Origin: Candidatus Barnesiella excrementigallinarum
Lineage (GTDB): Bacteria; Bacteroidota; Bacteroidia; Bacteroidales; Barnesiellaceae
Length of the DNA stretch: 64,000 nucleotides
Direction of reading: 5' to 3'
Assembly: GCA_019114445.1 (NCBI GenBank)
Contig: DXFL01000019.1
Span: 57,652-121,651, forward strand
The position numbers and the translations under genes are program-made. A model generated the notes under the pieces. That model searched no databases. It saw nothing but the letters and a program-made list of their open reading frames with translations, and was not told the origin of the DNA. This document shows, piece after piece, positions 43,212-51,424 of the stretch. Positions within the stretch are counted from its first letter, which is position 1; every line of letters starts with the position of its first letter.

Positions 43212-44246
43212 ATGAAAGGAAAAATTTTAGTTACCGGCGGAACAGGTTATATTGGTTCCCATTCCACAGTAGAATTGCAAAATGCCGGTTATGAAGTAGT
43301 CGTTATCGACAACTTATCCAACTCCAACATCGAAGTATTGGACGGAATAGAACGTATCACGGGTGTACGCCCCACCTTTGTACAAGCCGATTGCACCGAT
43401 ATAGTTGCGTTGCGAAAACTTTTCGAAGAAAACCCCGGCATCAAAGGCATTATCCATTTTGCTGCCAGCAAAGCCGTGGGCGAATCGGTACAAAAACCGT
43501 TGCTCTACTACCGCAATAACCTGCTATCGCTGGTTAACTTGTTGACATTAATGCCCGAATTCGGTGTAGAAGGTATCGTATTCTCTTCGTCGTGTACCGT
43601 ATACGGACAACCCGACATTTTGCCTGTCGACGAATCGGCGCCCATCAAGCCGGCAATGTCGCCCTACGGCAACACGAAACAAATTTGCGAAGAAATCATT
43701 AAGGATACGATCCATGCCAACGCTCCTTTCAAATCGATTATCCTTCGCTACTTCAACCCCATAGGGGCACACCCCAGTGCCGAAATAGGCGAGCTGCCTA
43801 ACGGTGTACCTCAAAACCTTATTCCCTACCTTACCCAAACAGCCATAGGTATCCGTAAGGAATTGAGTGTATTCGGCGACGACTACAACACCCCCGACGG
43901 CTCGTGCATTCGCGACTACATCAACGTGGTCGACCTTGCCAAAGCACACGTAATAGCCATGAACCGTATGCTCGAAAACAAATCGCCCGAAGCCATCGAG
44001 ATATTCAACCTCGGTACGGGCCGCGGCGTTTCGGTATTGGAACTCATCAATGCCTTCGAAAAAGCCACCGGCGTAAAAGTTCCCCACAAGATAGTAGGCC
44101 GTCGCGAAGGCGATATCGAACAGGTGTGGGCAAACCCCGAAAAGGCCAACAAAGTACTGGGTTGGACAGCCCAAGAAAATATCGAAGACACACTTGCTTC
44201 GGCTTGGAAATGGCAACTGAAATTACGCGAAAGAGGTATCATGTAA
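43212..44246 (+). CDS. galE: UDP-glucose 4-epimerase
   Basis: A 344-residue extended short-chain dehydrogenase. NAD-binding TGGTGYIGSH (about 8-17), SSSCTVYG with the catalytic Ser/Thr, and the YGNTK motif (Tyr-x3-Lys) identify GalE, which interconverts UDP-glucose and UDP-galactose. DGSCIRDYINVVDLA and the C-terminal RREGDIEQVWANPEKA are typical. The frame is open 16 codons upstream, over the promoter. A terminator follows. Confidence 0.95.
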   Translation: MKGKILVTGGTGYIGSHSTVELQNAGYEVVVIDNLSNSNIEVLDGIERITGVRPTFVQADCTDIVALRKLFEENPGIKGIIHFAASKAVGESVQKPLLYYRNNLLSLVNLLTLMPEFGVEGIVFSSSCTVYGQPDILPVDESAPIKPAMSPYGNTKQICEEIIKDTIHANAPFKSIILRYFNPIGAHPSAEIGELPNGVPQNLIPYLTQTAIGIRKELSVFGDDYNTPDGSCIRDYINVVDLAKAHVIAMNRMLENKSPEAIEIFNLGTGRGVSVLELINAFEKATGVKVPHKIVGRREGDIEQVWANPEKANKVLGWTAQENIEDTLASAWKWQLKLRERGIM

Positions 44247-44273
44247 GTCCCCCTACAAACCTATAAATACCCA

Positions 44274-44306
44274 AAAGGCTCGCCCGGTACGGGGACGAGC
44301 CTTTTT
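44274..44306 (+). terminator. Intrinsic terminator of galE
   Basis: AAAGGCTCG/CGAGCCTTT with a GC-rich loop, followed by a T run. Confidence 0.78.
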
Positions 44307-44416
44307 CATTCTCCCCCGTTCGAAAAAGTTGCCTTGTTTTTTGTGGCGATAAACTATTTTTCTATTTTTTGTACAAAACGACCACAAAACAAACCATTAT
44401 TAAACACAGTAAAATC

Positions 44417-45271
44417 ATGAAAACAGGAATTTTTTTATTGACAGGTGCACTGGCCGTCTCTTTGCTGGGAACCATCGGCTGCAACAATGCCCAAAAACAG
44501 ACTACTGCACAAGACGAAAGTCCAGCAATATTCGTCTGTACAGATAGCACCACCATAGAATACAACGGATGTAAATTAACATGGATACGAGACAACGCCC
44601 AAGAGCACCGAATGCCATTAAGTCTCTTTGGCGAATTGTCGCAAAAGCTGGTTGACAGTTTGAGCATAAACAACGGAATCGCCTCGTCGATGAGCGCATT
44701 TCTATTAGAGACCGATGGTAAAAGAATATTGTTCGACACCGGCATGGGGTCGCCGGAGAGCCAACTGGAAACAGGGCTCGCCGCCGCAGGCATATCGCCG
44801 GCCGACATCGACTACATCTACATCACCCACTTCCACGGCGACCACATCGGCGGCCTGATGAAGGAGGGGTCAGCAGTATTCCCCAAAGCCGAAGTGTATG
44901 CCGCCCGGCAAGAATATGAAGGCTGGATGCAAATGCCCGACGAACAAAAGGCACAAGTTGTTGCCACAATGAATGCCTACAAAGACCGGCTGCACCTGAT
45001 TGAATATAACGACACCCTGCCCGGCGGAGTTATCGCCTTGAACGGCGAAGGGCACACCCCCGGACACACCATATACCAAGCGGCTCCCTTCCTCATCGTA
45101 GGCGACTTGGTTCATGGAGCAGCCCTGCAACTGGCTCACCCCGAAATTTGTGCCTCTTACGATATGGATCCGCAAAAAGCAGCCGCCACTCGTAAACAAT
45201 TTTTGGAATATGCCCGTCAAAACAACCTGTTCATGGCAGGAATGCACCAGCCCGAAAAGAGTGCAGAATAA
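44417..45271 (+). CDS. MBL-fold hydrolase lipoprotein, shortened C-terminus
   Basis: A 284-residue lipoprotein with lipobox GTIGC (Cys22) and a metallo-beta-lactamase domain: ITHFHGDHIGG, GEGHTPGHT and VGDLVHG are the metal-binding blocks, as in quorum-quenching lactonase-like hydrolases. The final His of AGMH is kept, but the protein stops nine residues later (QPEKSAE), where relatives usually continue about 25 residues with a PFPGxG strand. So the end looks lost, and activity is uncertain. Preceded by a galE terminator and followed by its own terminator, so it is a single-gene unit. Confidence 0.83.
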   Translation: MKTGIFLLTGALAVSLLGTIGCNNAQKQTTAQDESPAIFVCTDSTTIEYNGCKLTWIRDNAQEHRMPLSLFGELSQKLVDSLSINNGIASSMSAFLLETDGKRILFDTGMGSPESQLETGLAAAGISPADIDYIYITHFHGDHIGGLMKEGSAVFPKAEVYAARQEYEGWMQMPDEQKAQVVATMNAYKDRLHLIEYNDTLPGGVIALNGEGHTPGHTIYQAAPFLIVGDLVHGAALQLAHPEICASYDMDPQKAAATRKQFLEYARQNNLFMAGMHQPEKSAE

Positions 45272-45297
45272 CCCTCACAAGGCTACCCGAATAGACA

Positions 45298-45334
45298 GAA
45301 AGAGGTTGTGTTCCACGCGGGCACAACCTCTTTT
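45298..45334 (+). terminator. Intrinsic terminator of the MBL lipoprotein gene
   Basis: AAAGAGGTTGTG/CACAACCTCTTT, a perfect 12-bp stem, followed by TTCGTTTTTT. Confidence 0.85.
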
Positions 45335-45396
45335 CGTTTTTTATCCTTTGGCAATATGCCAACTCCCCCCAAAAGAAAATATTCCCTTATTTACGG

Positions 45397-45918
45397 CTAT
45401 ATCTCTTTCGTAAGACTAAACTCCTTGTCGGCAAACAACTCGGCCAATCCCGATATCTGTTTATAACGCAACAACTCGTCCTTGTCCATACCGATATTTC
45501 TTATAATCCAACTGTCCGACATACCGGCTTTGGTCAACTCCGAAACAATTTCGCACATCAACTCGATACAATGGGTACCTCGTGCCCGGTTGTGACGAAT
45601 GGTCGATGCCATTCTATTCGAGATATCTTTATTGATAACGACAACCGGCAACAGTCCCTTCTCCCGGTCATAAATACGTTTCGAAGTAAGCATAACTTTG
45701 TACCGGTGAAATCCGTCCACAAGTTCATACTGATCCTTTTCGGGAATATAATAACACACACAAGGCATCGTGTACCCATCTTCCCAAATAGAAATTTCGA
45801 GGAGTTTCATCTCGGGTGGAGCTACTATATTGGGATTATAGGTGTTAGCCACCACTTTTTCGACTGGTACAGCTATTACATTATAAACCGGGCTTTTAAA
45901 CTCTTCTACCATGTCCAT
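45397..45918 (-). CDS. ibrB: IbrB-like ParB/sulfiredoxin-fold protein
   Basis: A 173-residue protein of the ParB N-terminal superfamily. ELVDGFHRYKVM (residues 65-76) replaces the GERR box of ParB nucleases, and RHNRARGTHCIELMCEIVSEL with DSWIIRNIGMDKDELLRYKQISGL is the helical DNA-binding-like part. This is the form of IbrB, which acts with IbrA; in E. coli ECOR-9 the pair activates eib genes. The ATG overlaps the ibrA stop (TAATG), so translation is coupled. Last gene of a three-gene operon. Biochemical function is unknown. Confidence 0.85.
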   Translation of the reverse strand: MDMVEEFKSPVYNVIAVPVEKVVANTYNPNIVAPPEMKLLEISIWEDGYTMPCVCYYIPEKDQYELVDGFHRYKVMLTSKRIYDREKGLLPVVVINKDISNRMASTIRHNRARGTHCIELMCEIVSELTKAGMSDSWIIRNIGMDKDELLRYKQISGLAELFADKEFSLTKEI

Positions 45919-47207
45919 TAAATCAATGCTTTATATTTTTCCATTACTTGTTCCTTCAACTCTTTCTCGACCTTATTCAAAGAGAAGCCCATATACTTGC
46001 ACGTATGGTCGTTTTTAAGAATACAGATACACATACGTTTAAAGGTAGGCAATTCCTTAAATTCGGGAATATCTATATCGTCGAGATATTCCATTCTCAC
46101 CGGTTTTTTGGTGGTTTTATAATTGGTATGCTCACCCACAATGATGGGTATCCCCAACGCCTCCAATTTAAGAATCGTTTCATCGGAAAGGCATCCGCCC
46201 TTTTTCCGCCAAAAATTAATGCTTACCGACAGTTTTTGCAGGTAATTATCCCGAATATTCCGGGGGAGTGTTTTCAACAAAAAGTAAAGATACTTTTCCC
46301 AAGTCATTCCGGGAGGCAACTTGATGGATTGCCACCCCATCATAGAGGTATTTCCATATAACCCGGCAAAATTCACCCCGTTGATACGGCTCACCATTTT
46401 GCCCCACATATCGGGGTCGATAGCTTTGTACAACCGAAGGCTCGATATGGCAGGCGAAATAAACGGACTGGCCACCCGTTGCCTTTCCAGCGGAACCCCG
46501 GCTTGATAATATAGATCGTAAAGTTTATTGTAATCCCAACCATAACGGCCATTGGCTACCCAAACATCGGTGGTAAGCCAGTCGTGGATAGGATAGGCGT
46601 TGCAAATACCATACTTCATCTCACGAATCCATTTCAGCCCCTTATACTTCCGGTAATTCTTGTCGCTGTGCACCGTACGCCAACGGTTGAGGCTTTCCTG
46701 CGAACGTATGCCTATGAGACAACAGGTGCGAATCGCTTTCTTCCGCTTATGCAACCATTCGGCAAACCTGATTTGAAATTCGTAGTCCCACAAGTTTTCG
46801 GTATAGAAATCGAAATCCTCCTTAGAATAACTTCCTGCGGGCTTTTCTCTCACCCACAACGATTGTTTCGAATCTTCCCACGGGCGCCAATAGTCTTGAA
46901 ACATCGAGGCGCAAGTTGTCACCTTAAAAGGCACGCAAATGCGGTAGACCTCTAAAATATCGGTATTCGAAGCCAATACCCTATCGACATATCGAATCGT
47001 TTCTTGGTATTGCACCTCGTAATCGAGATGGAAAACTCCCACCTTGCGATCCAACTTGTTCCTTCGAATATAATCGATACACAAATTCAAGAGTACTCCG
47101 CTATCTTTACCTCCCGAAAACGAAATAAATATATTGTCGAAATCGGTAAACAGCCGTTCCAACCGCTCTTGCGCAACATCATATACACTACTTCTCAAAC
47201 TTTCCAT
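45918..47207 (-). CDS. ibrA: IbrA-like PAPS-reductase-family protein (DUF3440)
   Basis: A 429-residue PP-loop ATPase-type protein. SFSGGKDSGVLLNL (29-42) is the phosphoadenosine-phosphosulphate-reductase P-loop, followed by FHLDYEVQY and the TCCLIGIRSQES block; the C-terminal DUF3440 half includes LPPGMTWEKYLYFLLKTLP and a Cys-containing CICILKNDHTCKYMGF segment. Despite the fold, members are not sulphate-assimilation enzymes: no cys genes are near. The architecture recalls DndC, the sulphur-transfer ATPase of DNA phosphorothioation, but DUF3440 is a separate group. Overlaps the acetyltransferase-like gene by 20 bp and ibrB by 1 bp. Confidence 0.88.
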   Translation of the reverse strand: MESLRSSVYDVAQERLERLFTDFDNIFISFSGGKDSGVLLNLCIDYIRRNKLDRKVGVFHLDYEVQYQETIRYVDRVLASNTDILEVYRICVPFKVTTCASMFQDYWRPWEDSKQSLWVREKPAGSYSKEDFDFYTENLWDYEFQIRFAEWLHKRKKAIRTCCLIGIRSQESLNRWRTVHSDKNYRKYKGLKWIREMKYGICNAYPIHDWLTTDVWVANGRYGWDYNKLYDLYYQAGVPLERQRVASPFISPAISSLRLYKAIDPDMWGKMVSRINGVNFAGLYGNTSMMGWQSIKLPPGMTWEKYLYFLLKTLPRNIRDNYLQKLSVSINFWRKKGGCLSDETILKLEALGIPIIVGEHTNYKTTKKPVRMEYLDDIDIPEFKELPTFKRMCICILKNDHTCKYMGFSLNKVEKELKEQVMEKYKALI

Positions 47208-47598
47208 TTGTCCGATACCCCATTTTTACATACAACTTCCACGTTTTCACTTCGGCAAATCCGCACGCCCGGAAAAGGTCGGAATGCCGTATATGTGACA
47301 ACGCATAAAGCGGATAATCGCAAGCAAATTCTTTTATCGCCATCTGAATGAAAGTAGTCAAAAGTTCGGGAGAATCCCCAGCCGCATAATAATTATCGAT
47401 GAAAGCCCCCTTCACTTTAAGTTCAACAGGCATGAAGCCCTTTACCCCGTCCTCATCCAAAGCTACAAACCAAACATGTTTACGCGAGGTTTTGAATGGA
47501 TAGTTATTATTTTGTCGAATAATGGGAACACTCATTACCAACGGTGCAACAAGAGTATACAGCCGATCTTCGGTTCCCTGTAATCTTTCTATTATCAT
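47188..47598 (-). CDS. Small GNAT-like acetyltransferase, first gene of the ibr operon
   Basis: A 136-residue protein that reads as a compact GCN5-type N-acetyltransferase: HVWFVALDEDGVKGFMPVELK gives strands 2-4, AAGDSPELLTTFIQMAIKEF takes the place of the acetyl-CoA loop and helix 3 (without a clear Q/R-x-x-G-x-G/A), and LFRACGFAEVKTWKLYVKMGY is the usual C-terminal strand pair. Catalysis is not assured. It overlaps ibrA by 20 bp, so the three genes form one coupled unit under the promoter at 47672. Confidence 0.7.
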   Translation of the reverse strand: MIIERLQGTEDRLYTLVAPLVMSVPIIRQNNNYPFKTSRKHVWFVALDEDGVKGFMPVELKVKGAFIDNYYAAGDSPELLTTFIQMAIKEFACDYPLYALSHIRHSDLFRACGFAEVKTWKLYVKMGYRTNGKFEK

Positions 47599-47671
47599 GG
47601 TGGAGCATTTTTACAATTCGTCTTAACCGCAACACCTGCACGATTTTTATGCGAATCATCTTTATTTACTA

Positions 47672-47703
47672 CAAAAATACGAAAAATACGATACAAGTTG
47701 CAA
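47672..47703 (-). promoter_or_regulatory. Promoter of the acetyltransferase-ibrA-ibrB operon
   Basis: TTG (47701-47703) and TATTTTTG (47672-47679) on the minus strand, 21 bp apart. Predicted leader about 67 nt. Confidence 0.52.
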
Positions 47704-48004
47704 CAAATCATCACTATTTCATCGGTTCAAGAATATAAACGTTGTATCAATGTCATCATTTACAAACAAAATGTAAATCCAATTCAACTGCAAAAAGCAA
47801 ATTTTCCAAAGCCCAAAAAGCGATAAACAGTAATAGAATATTCAACTTTAAAATTATTCAAACACATTTGTTCCTTTTATCTATTTTTACGCCTTGCAAA
47901 CTTTGATTCTTCTTAGAAATACCTTATCTTTACCTATAATTATAAAAAATCTTAAATGCAGATATTTTTGATTGTAATAATTTTAATTTTAGAATTATTC
48001 TAAT

Positions 48005-48012
48005 TATTTTTG
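48005..48012 (+). promoter_or_regulatory. Candidate -7 box for rubrerythrin
   Basis: TATTTTTG, 37 bp before the ATG, with a T-rich stretch at the -33 position. A second identical box at 47963-47970 could be an alternative start. Confidence 0.45.
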
Positions 48013-48048
48013 TCCCAAAATTAAATCACATCAAAAAAACGAAGCAAC

Positions 48049-48624
48049 ATGAAAAGTATTAAAGGAACCCAAACTGAACAGAATTTGTTGAAATCATTTG
48101 CAGGCGAATCGCAAGCACGTACCCGCTACACTTTCTTTGCCAGCGTAGCCAAAAAAGAAGGATTCGAACAAATCAGCGCCATTTTCATGGAAACGGCCGA
48201 ACAAGAAAAAGAACATGCGAAAAAATTCTTCAAATACCTCGAAGGTGGTATGGTAGAAATTACAGCCTCTTTCCCTGCCGGAGTAATCGGGACTACGGCC
48301 GAAAACTTGAAAGCAGCCGCAGAAGGTGAAAACGAAGAGTGGGTAGATCTTTATCCCCATTTCGCCGATGTAGCTGAGCAAGAGGGATTCCCCGCCGTGG
48401 CTCTCACTTTCCGCAACGTAGCCAAAGTTGAAGCCGAACACGAAAAGCGCTACCGCAAACTGTTGGAGAATGTAGAAAACGGGACCGTATTTACCGACAG
48501 CGAAGAAATCGAATGGCAATGCCGCAACTGCGGATACGTACATCGCGGTAAAACAGCTCCCGAACAATGCCCGGCCTGCGCACATCCGAGAGCTTATTTC
48601 GAACGGAAAAAGAACAACTATTAA
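48049..48624 (+). CDS. Rubrerythrin
   Basis: A 191-residue rubrerythrin, a cytoplasmic peroxidase that reduces hydrogen peroxide in anaerobes. The N-terminal four-helix bundle carries the diiron ligands ([39 protein letters not shown]), and the C-terminal rubredoxin domain has [10 protein letters not shown]...[12 protein letters not shown]. Length is normal. Downstream on the same strand, past a terminator, is a flavin reductase-rubredoxin fusion that could feed it electrons. Confidence 0.96.
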   Translation: MKSIKGTQTEQNLLKSFAGESQARTRYTFFASVAKKEGFEQISAIFMETAEQEKEHAKKFFKYLEGGMVEITASFPAGVIGTTAENLKAAAEGENEEWVDLYPHFADVAEQEGFPAVALTFRNVAKVEAEHEKRYRKLLENVENGTVFTDSEEIEWQCRNCGYVHRGKTAPEQCPACAHPRAYFERKKNNY

Positions 48625-48649
48625 TCCCGAGTCAAAAAAAATGCCAGAT

Positions 48650-48688
48650 AAAACCGGTCGGCTCGGTCGAGTCGACCGGTTTTATTTC
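48650..48688 (+). terminator. Intrinsic terminator after rubrerythrin
   Basis: AAAACCGGTCG/CGACCGGTTTT, an 11-bp perfect stem, followed by ATTT. It separates the two oxidative-stress genes, so the second is either partial read-through or separately driven. Confidence 0.75.
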
Positions 48689-48705
48689 ATAGCCACTTTA
48701 CAGAC

Positions 48706-49350
48706 ATGGACATTACAGCATTACGGAACATCACCTACGGATTATACGTAGTAGGGAGCAACGACAAGGGACGGCCTACGGGGTGTATCATAAACACCTG
48801 TTTCCAAGTAACAAGCGAAAACCCCATCGTTGCCATTTCGATGAACAAGAACAACTACACACACGAGGTCATTGCCCGACACGGGAAATTCAGCCTCGCC
48901 ATTCTCGCCGAAGAGAGCGACACAAGCCTGATTACCGACTTCGGGTTCCAATGCGGACGCGACAAAAACAAATACGCCACGCACGAATTCAGTTGGCACA
49001 ACGACGTTCCCGTTTTGAAAGGCAAATTTGCAGGACACATTCTTTGCGAAGTGCTGCACATCGCCGACAACGAAACACACGACGTTATTTTTGCCCGCGT
49101 CGTCGATACGATTGCCGACAATGGGACACCCATGACCTATGCCTATTACCACAACGTCATCAAAGGAAAAGCCCCCAAAAACGCACCTACCTATGTTCGG
49201 GAGGAAGAACCGGCTACATCAAAAACCCCGACACCATCGGGCAAACGCTATGTGTGCGAAGTATGCGGATATATATACGAAGGCGAATTACCCGACGACT
49301 TCAAGTGCCCTGTATGCCAAGCGCCCAAGAACTGTTTCAAAGAAATATAA
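48706..49350 (+). CDS. Flavin reductase-rubredoxin fusion (high-molecular-weight rubredoxin)
   Basis: A 214-residue two-domain protein. Residues 1-150 form an FMN-binding split-barrel flavin reductase ([42 protein letters not shown]), then a Pro/Thr linker, then a rubredoxin domain at 182-214 with Cys at about 184, 187, 201 and 204. This is the layout of Hrb of Moorella, which passes electrons from NAD(P)H to flavodiiron proteins or other oxygen and peroxide reductases. Its rubredoxin is short, as in other Hrb. It lies beside rubrerythrin, a logical partner. Confidence 0.92.
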   Translation: MDITALRNITYGLYVVGSNDKGRPTGCIINTCFQVTSENPIVAISMNKNNYTHEVIARHGKFSLAILAEESDTSLITDFGFQCGRDKNKYATHEFSWHNDVPVLKGKFAGHILCEVLHIADNETHDVIFARVVDTIADNGTPMTYAYYHNVIKGKAPKNAPTYVREEEPATSKTPTPSGKRYVCEVCGYIYEGELPDDFKCPVCQAPKNCFKEI

Positions 49351-49367
49351 GATTTTTACGAACTAAG

Positions 49368-49411
49368 TTCCCGTTTGTGAGTTTTACTTTCAACGGGAAT
49401 TTTTATTTTTG
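49368..49411 (+). terminator. Intrinsic terminator of the fusion gene, overlapping the next promoter
   Basis: TTCCCGTT/AACGGGAA (49368-49399), followed by TTTTTATTTTT. The T tract doubles as the -7 box TATTTTTG (49404-49411) for the DUF4491 gene. Confidence 0.6.
49404..49411 (+). promoter_or_regulatory. Candidate -7 box for the DUF4491 gene
   Basis: TATTTTTG, 80 bp before the ATG; TTTT at the -33 position. It coincides with the T tract of the preceding terminator. Confidence 0.42.
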
Positions 49412-49490
49412 CACTCCACAAAAAAAAGAAAACGTTCACGAAAGTTGACAGCTCTTTTATGTGAAACAATTTGATAACTAATTTATACTT

Positions 49491-49802
49491 ATGGATTTTA
49501 TACTCGACAATCACCTGCAAGGGCTCTTTATAGGAATTTGTACATTTCTCATCATCGGGATATTCCACCCCATTGTCATCAAAGCCGAATATTATTGGGG
49601 TACACGTTGCTGGTGGATTTTTCTACTGCTTGGGCTGGCAGGAATTGCCATCTCGCTGTGTATCGACAATATCGTACTCTCGTCCCTCGCCGGAGTTTTC
49701 GCTTTCTCGTCGTTTTGGACAATCAAAGAACTGTTCGACCAAGAAAAACGGGTAAAAAAAGGGTGGTTCCCCAAAAATCCGAACCGCACCTATAAATTTT
49801 AA
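49491..49802 (+). CDS. DUF4491-family small membrane protein
   Basis: A 103-residue protein with three hydrophobic segments (GLFIGICTFLIIGIFHPIVI, WWIFLLLGLAGIAISL, VLSSLAGVFAFSSFW) and a charged C-terminus (EKRVKKGWFPKNPNRTY). The IFHPIVIKAEYYWGTRCWW stretch and the KRVxxGWFPxNPxR end define DUF4491. Inner membrane; function unknown. Length normal for the family. Confidence 0.87.
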   Translation: MDFILDNHLQGLFIGICTFLIIGIFHPIVIKAEYYWGTRCWWIFLLLGLAGIAISLCIDNIVLSSLAGVFAFSSFWTIKELFDQEKRVKKGWFPKNPNRTYKF

Positions 49803-49856
49803 GCCGCCATCGGTCATATTTAACGCATTATTACGATATAATCCAATAAAAAAAAT

Positions 49857-49864
49857 TATCTTTG
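49857..49864 (+). promoter_or_regulatory. Candidate -7 box for the stand-alone sorting-domain gene
   Basis: TATCTTTG, 20 bp before the ATG at 49884. No clear TTG box upstream. Confidence 0.42.
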
Positions 49865-49883
49865 CAAAGATATTATTGTTATT

Positions 49884-50219
49884 ATGAAGCATCTATACAC
49901 ACTCCTTATTGCATTAATGCTCAGCAGCTTCGGGGTATCGATATCCGTTGCTCAAAGCAGTGCGGCCAACGAAGTATGGATGCTCGACAACAACTCCCGG
50001 CAAGACAATCGGGGGAAAGACTCCTCGATAGAGATTTCGAGTAAAGAGGGGAACATCTATATCCGCACCCCCCGCAAGGTTGAAGTAACCATCTACACCA
50101 TTTTAGGACAAGTGGTAATTACCCGCACAATCAACCCCGGCACTTCGGAATTGAAAATAGGTGCCCGCGGCATTTATTTAGTCAAGATCGAAGGCGAAAC
50201 AACCAAAGTAGCGCTCTAA
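49884..50219 (+). CDS. Small exported protein, essentially a signal peptide plus sorting-domain-like fold
   Basis: A 111-residue protein: signal peptide to about residue 24 (LMLSSFGVSISVAQ), a polar linker (NNSRQDNRGKDSS), then a beta-domain of about 60 residues (IEISSKEGNIYIRTPRKVEVTIYTILGQVV, GTSELKIGARGIYLVKIEGETTKVAL). The last part resembles the C-terminal type A sorting domain of type IX cargo, but there is no cargo domain in front of it. It could be a stand-alone surface or periplasmic adaptor, or a remnant of a larger protein. Confidence 0.7.
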   Translation: MKHLYTLLIALMLSSFGVSISVAQSSAANEVWMLDNNSRQDNRGKDSSIEISSKEGNIYIRTPRKVEVTIYTILGQVVITRTINPGTSELKIGARGIYLVKIEGETTKVAL

Positions 50220-50285
50220 ACCGGTTTTGTTCACAAAATCCCAAACTTATCGCTCCTATTTATTCCAATTTTCGGCTTTTATAGT

Positions 50286-50293
50286 TACCTTTG
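50286..50293 (+). promoter_or_regulatory. Candidate -7 box for ilvE
   Basis: TACCTTTG, 33 bp before the ilvE ATG. No clear TTG box about 20 bp upstream. Confidence 0.42.
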
Positions 50294-50325
50294 TCTGCAT
50301 AAAGTCAAACTAAAAAAACGAAACA

Positions 50326-51345
50326 ATGGAAAGCATCGATTGGTCAAACCTGTCATTCGGCTATATGCCTACCGACTATAACGTGCGGTGTATCTACAAA
50401 GACGGGAAATGGGGCGACATTACGGTTACCAATTCACAAACATTCGAAATACACATGGCCGCTACTTGTCTGCACTACGGACAAGAGGCCTTCGAGGGAA
50501 TGAAAGCCTTCCGGGGCAAAGACGGAAAGATTCGTATCTTCCGTATGGACGAAAATGCCGCTCGCCTGCAAAGTTCGTGCCGCGGTATCATGATGCCCGA
50601 ACTCCCCACCGAAAAATTCAACGAAGCCATTTTGACGGTCGTAAAGAAAAACGAGCGTTTTGTCCCCCCCTACGAAAGCGGAGCTTCACTCTACATTCGC
50701 CCGCTGTTGATAGGAACATCGGCACAAGTAGGGGTAAAACCGGCCAAAGAGTACCTCTTCCTTGTTTTTGTCACACCGGTAGGTCCCTATTTCAAAGAAG
50801 GGTTCAAACCCACCCCGATGGCTATTCTGCGCCAATACGACCGTGCGGCACCGCTCGGTACAGGACGTTACAAAGTGGGCGGGAACTATGCCGCCAGTTT
50901 GGTAGCCGGTGAGAAAGCCCACGACATGGGTTATTCGGCCGTACTCTATCTCGATGCCAAAGAGAAAAAATATATCGACGAATGCGGTCCTGCCAACTTC
51001 TTCGGTATCCGGGGGAACAGCTATATCACTCCAAAATCGACCTCTATCCTGCCTTCAATCACCAACAAGAGCCTCATGCAACTGGCCGAAGATTTGGGCA
51101 TGACCGTAGAGGTACGGCAAATCCCCGAAGAAGAAATTGCCACATTCGACGAAGCCGGCGCTTGCGGGACTGCTGCCGTTATCAGTCCTATCGCCCGTAT
51201 CGACGACCTCGACGAAAACAAATCGTACATCTTCTCGAAAGACGGCAAACCCGGTCCCATCTGCGAGAAACTGTATCACAAACTGCGTGCCATACAGTAT
51301 GGCGACGAACCCGACACTCACAACTGGGTAACCATTGTAGAATAA
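50326..51345 (+). CDS. ilvE: Branched-chain amino acid aminotransferase
   Basis: A 339-residue PLP enzyme of fold type IV, in the longer BCAT form (FGYMPTDYNVRCIYKDGKW start). The PLP Lys is Lys183 in GRYKVGGNYAAS. HYGQEAFEGMKAFR, the ECGPANFFGI segment and EAGACGTAAVISPI are the other family blocks. It makes Val, Leu and Ile from their keto acids, or the reverse, in the cytoplasm. Single gene, own promoter and terminator. Confidence 0.95.
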   Translation: MESIDWSNLSFGYMPTDYNVRCIYKDGKWGDITVTNSQTFEIHMAATCLHYGQEAFEGMKAFRGKDGKIRIFRMDENAARLQSSCRGIMMPELPTEKFNEAILTVVKKNERFVPPYESGASLYIRPLLIGTSAQVGVKPAKEYLFLVFVTPVGPYFKEGFKPTPMAILRQYDRAAPLGTGRYKVGGNYAASLVAGEKAHDMGYSAVLYLDAKEKKYIDECGPANFFGIRGNSYITPKSTSILPSITNKSLMQLAEDLGMTVEVRQIPEEEIATFDEAGACGTAAVISPIARIDDLDENKSYIFSKDGKPGPICEKLYHKLRAIQYGDEPDTHNWVTIVE

Positions 51346-51362
51346 ACACTCCATTCCATAAC

Positions 51363-51402
51363 CGACAGCCCGGAGAGCGCCTCTCGCGGGCTGTCGCTTT
51401 TA
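51363..51402 (+). terminator. Intrinsic terminator of ilvE
   Basis: CGACAGCCCG/CGGGCTGTCG, a 10-bp perfect stem, followed by CTTTTATA. Confidence 0.78.
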
Positions 51403-51424
51403 TAAAACAACCTTCGAACCCCCT

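Larger units (their letters stand above)
47599..48048. other. AT-rich intergenic region between the ibr operon and rubrerythrin
   Basis: 450 bp between divergent genes. It holds the ibr promoter (47672-47703, minus) and two plus-strand -7-like boxes, TATTTTTG at 47963-47970 and 48005-48012, for rubrerythrin. The middle part (about 47710-47950) is strongly AT-rich and I recognise no gene, repeat or RNA fold in it. Confidence 0.55.

Noticed and set aside
45348..45362. TTGGCA-ATA-TGCCAA after the ibr operon as a terminator
   Set aside because: No T tract follows on the minus strand, so termination is not supported.
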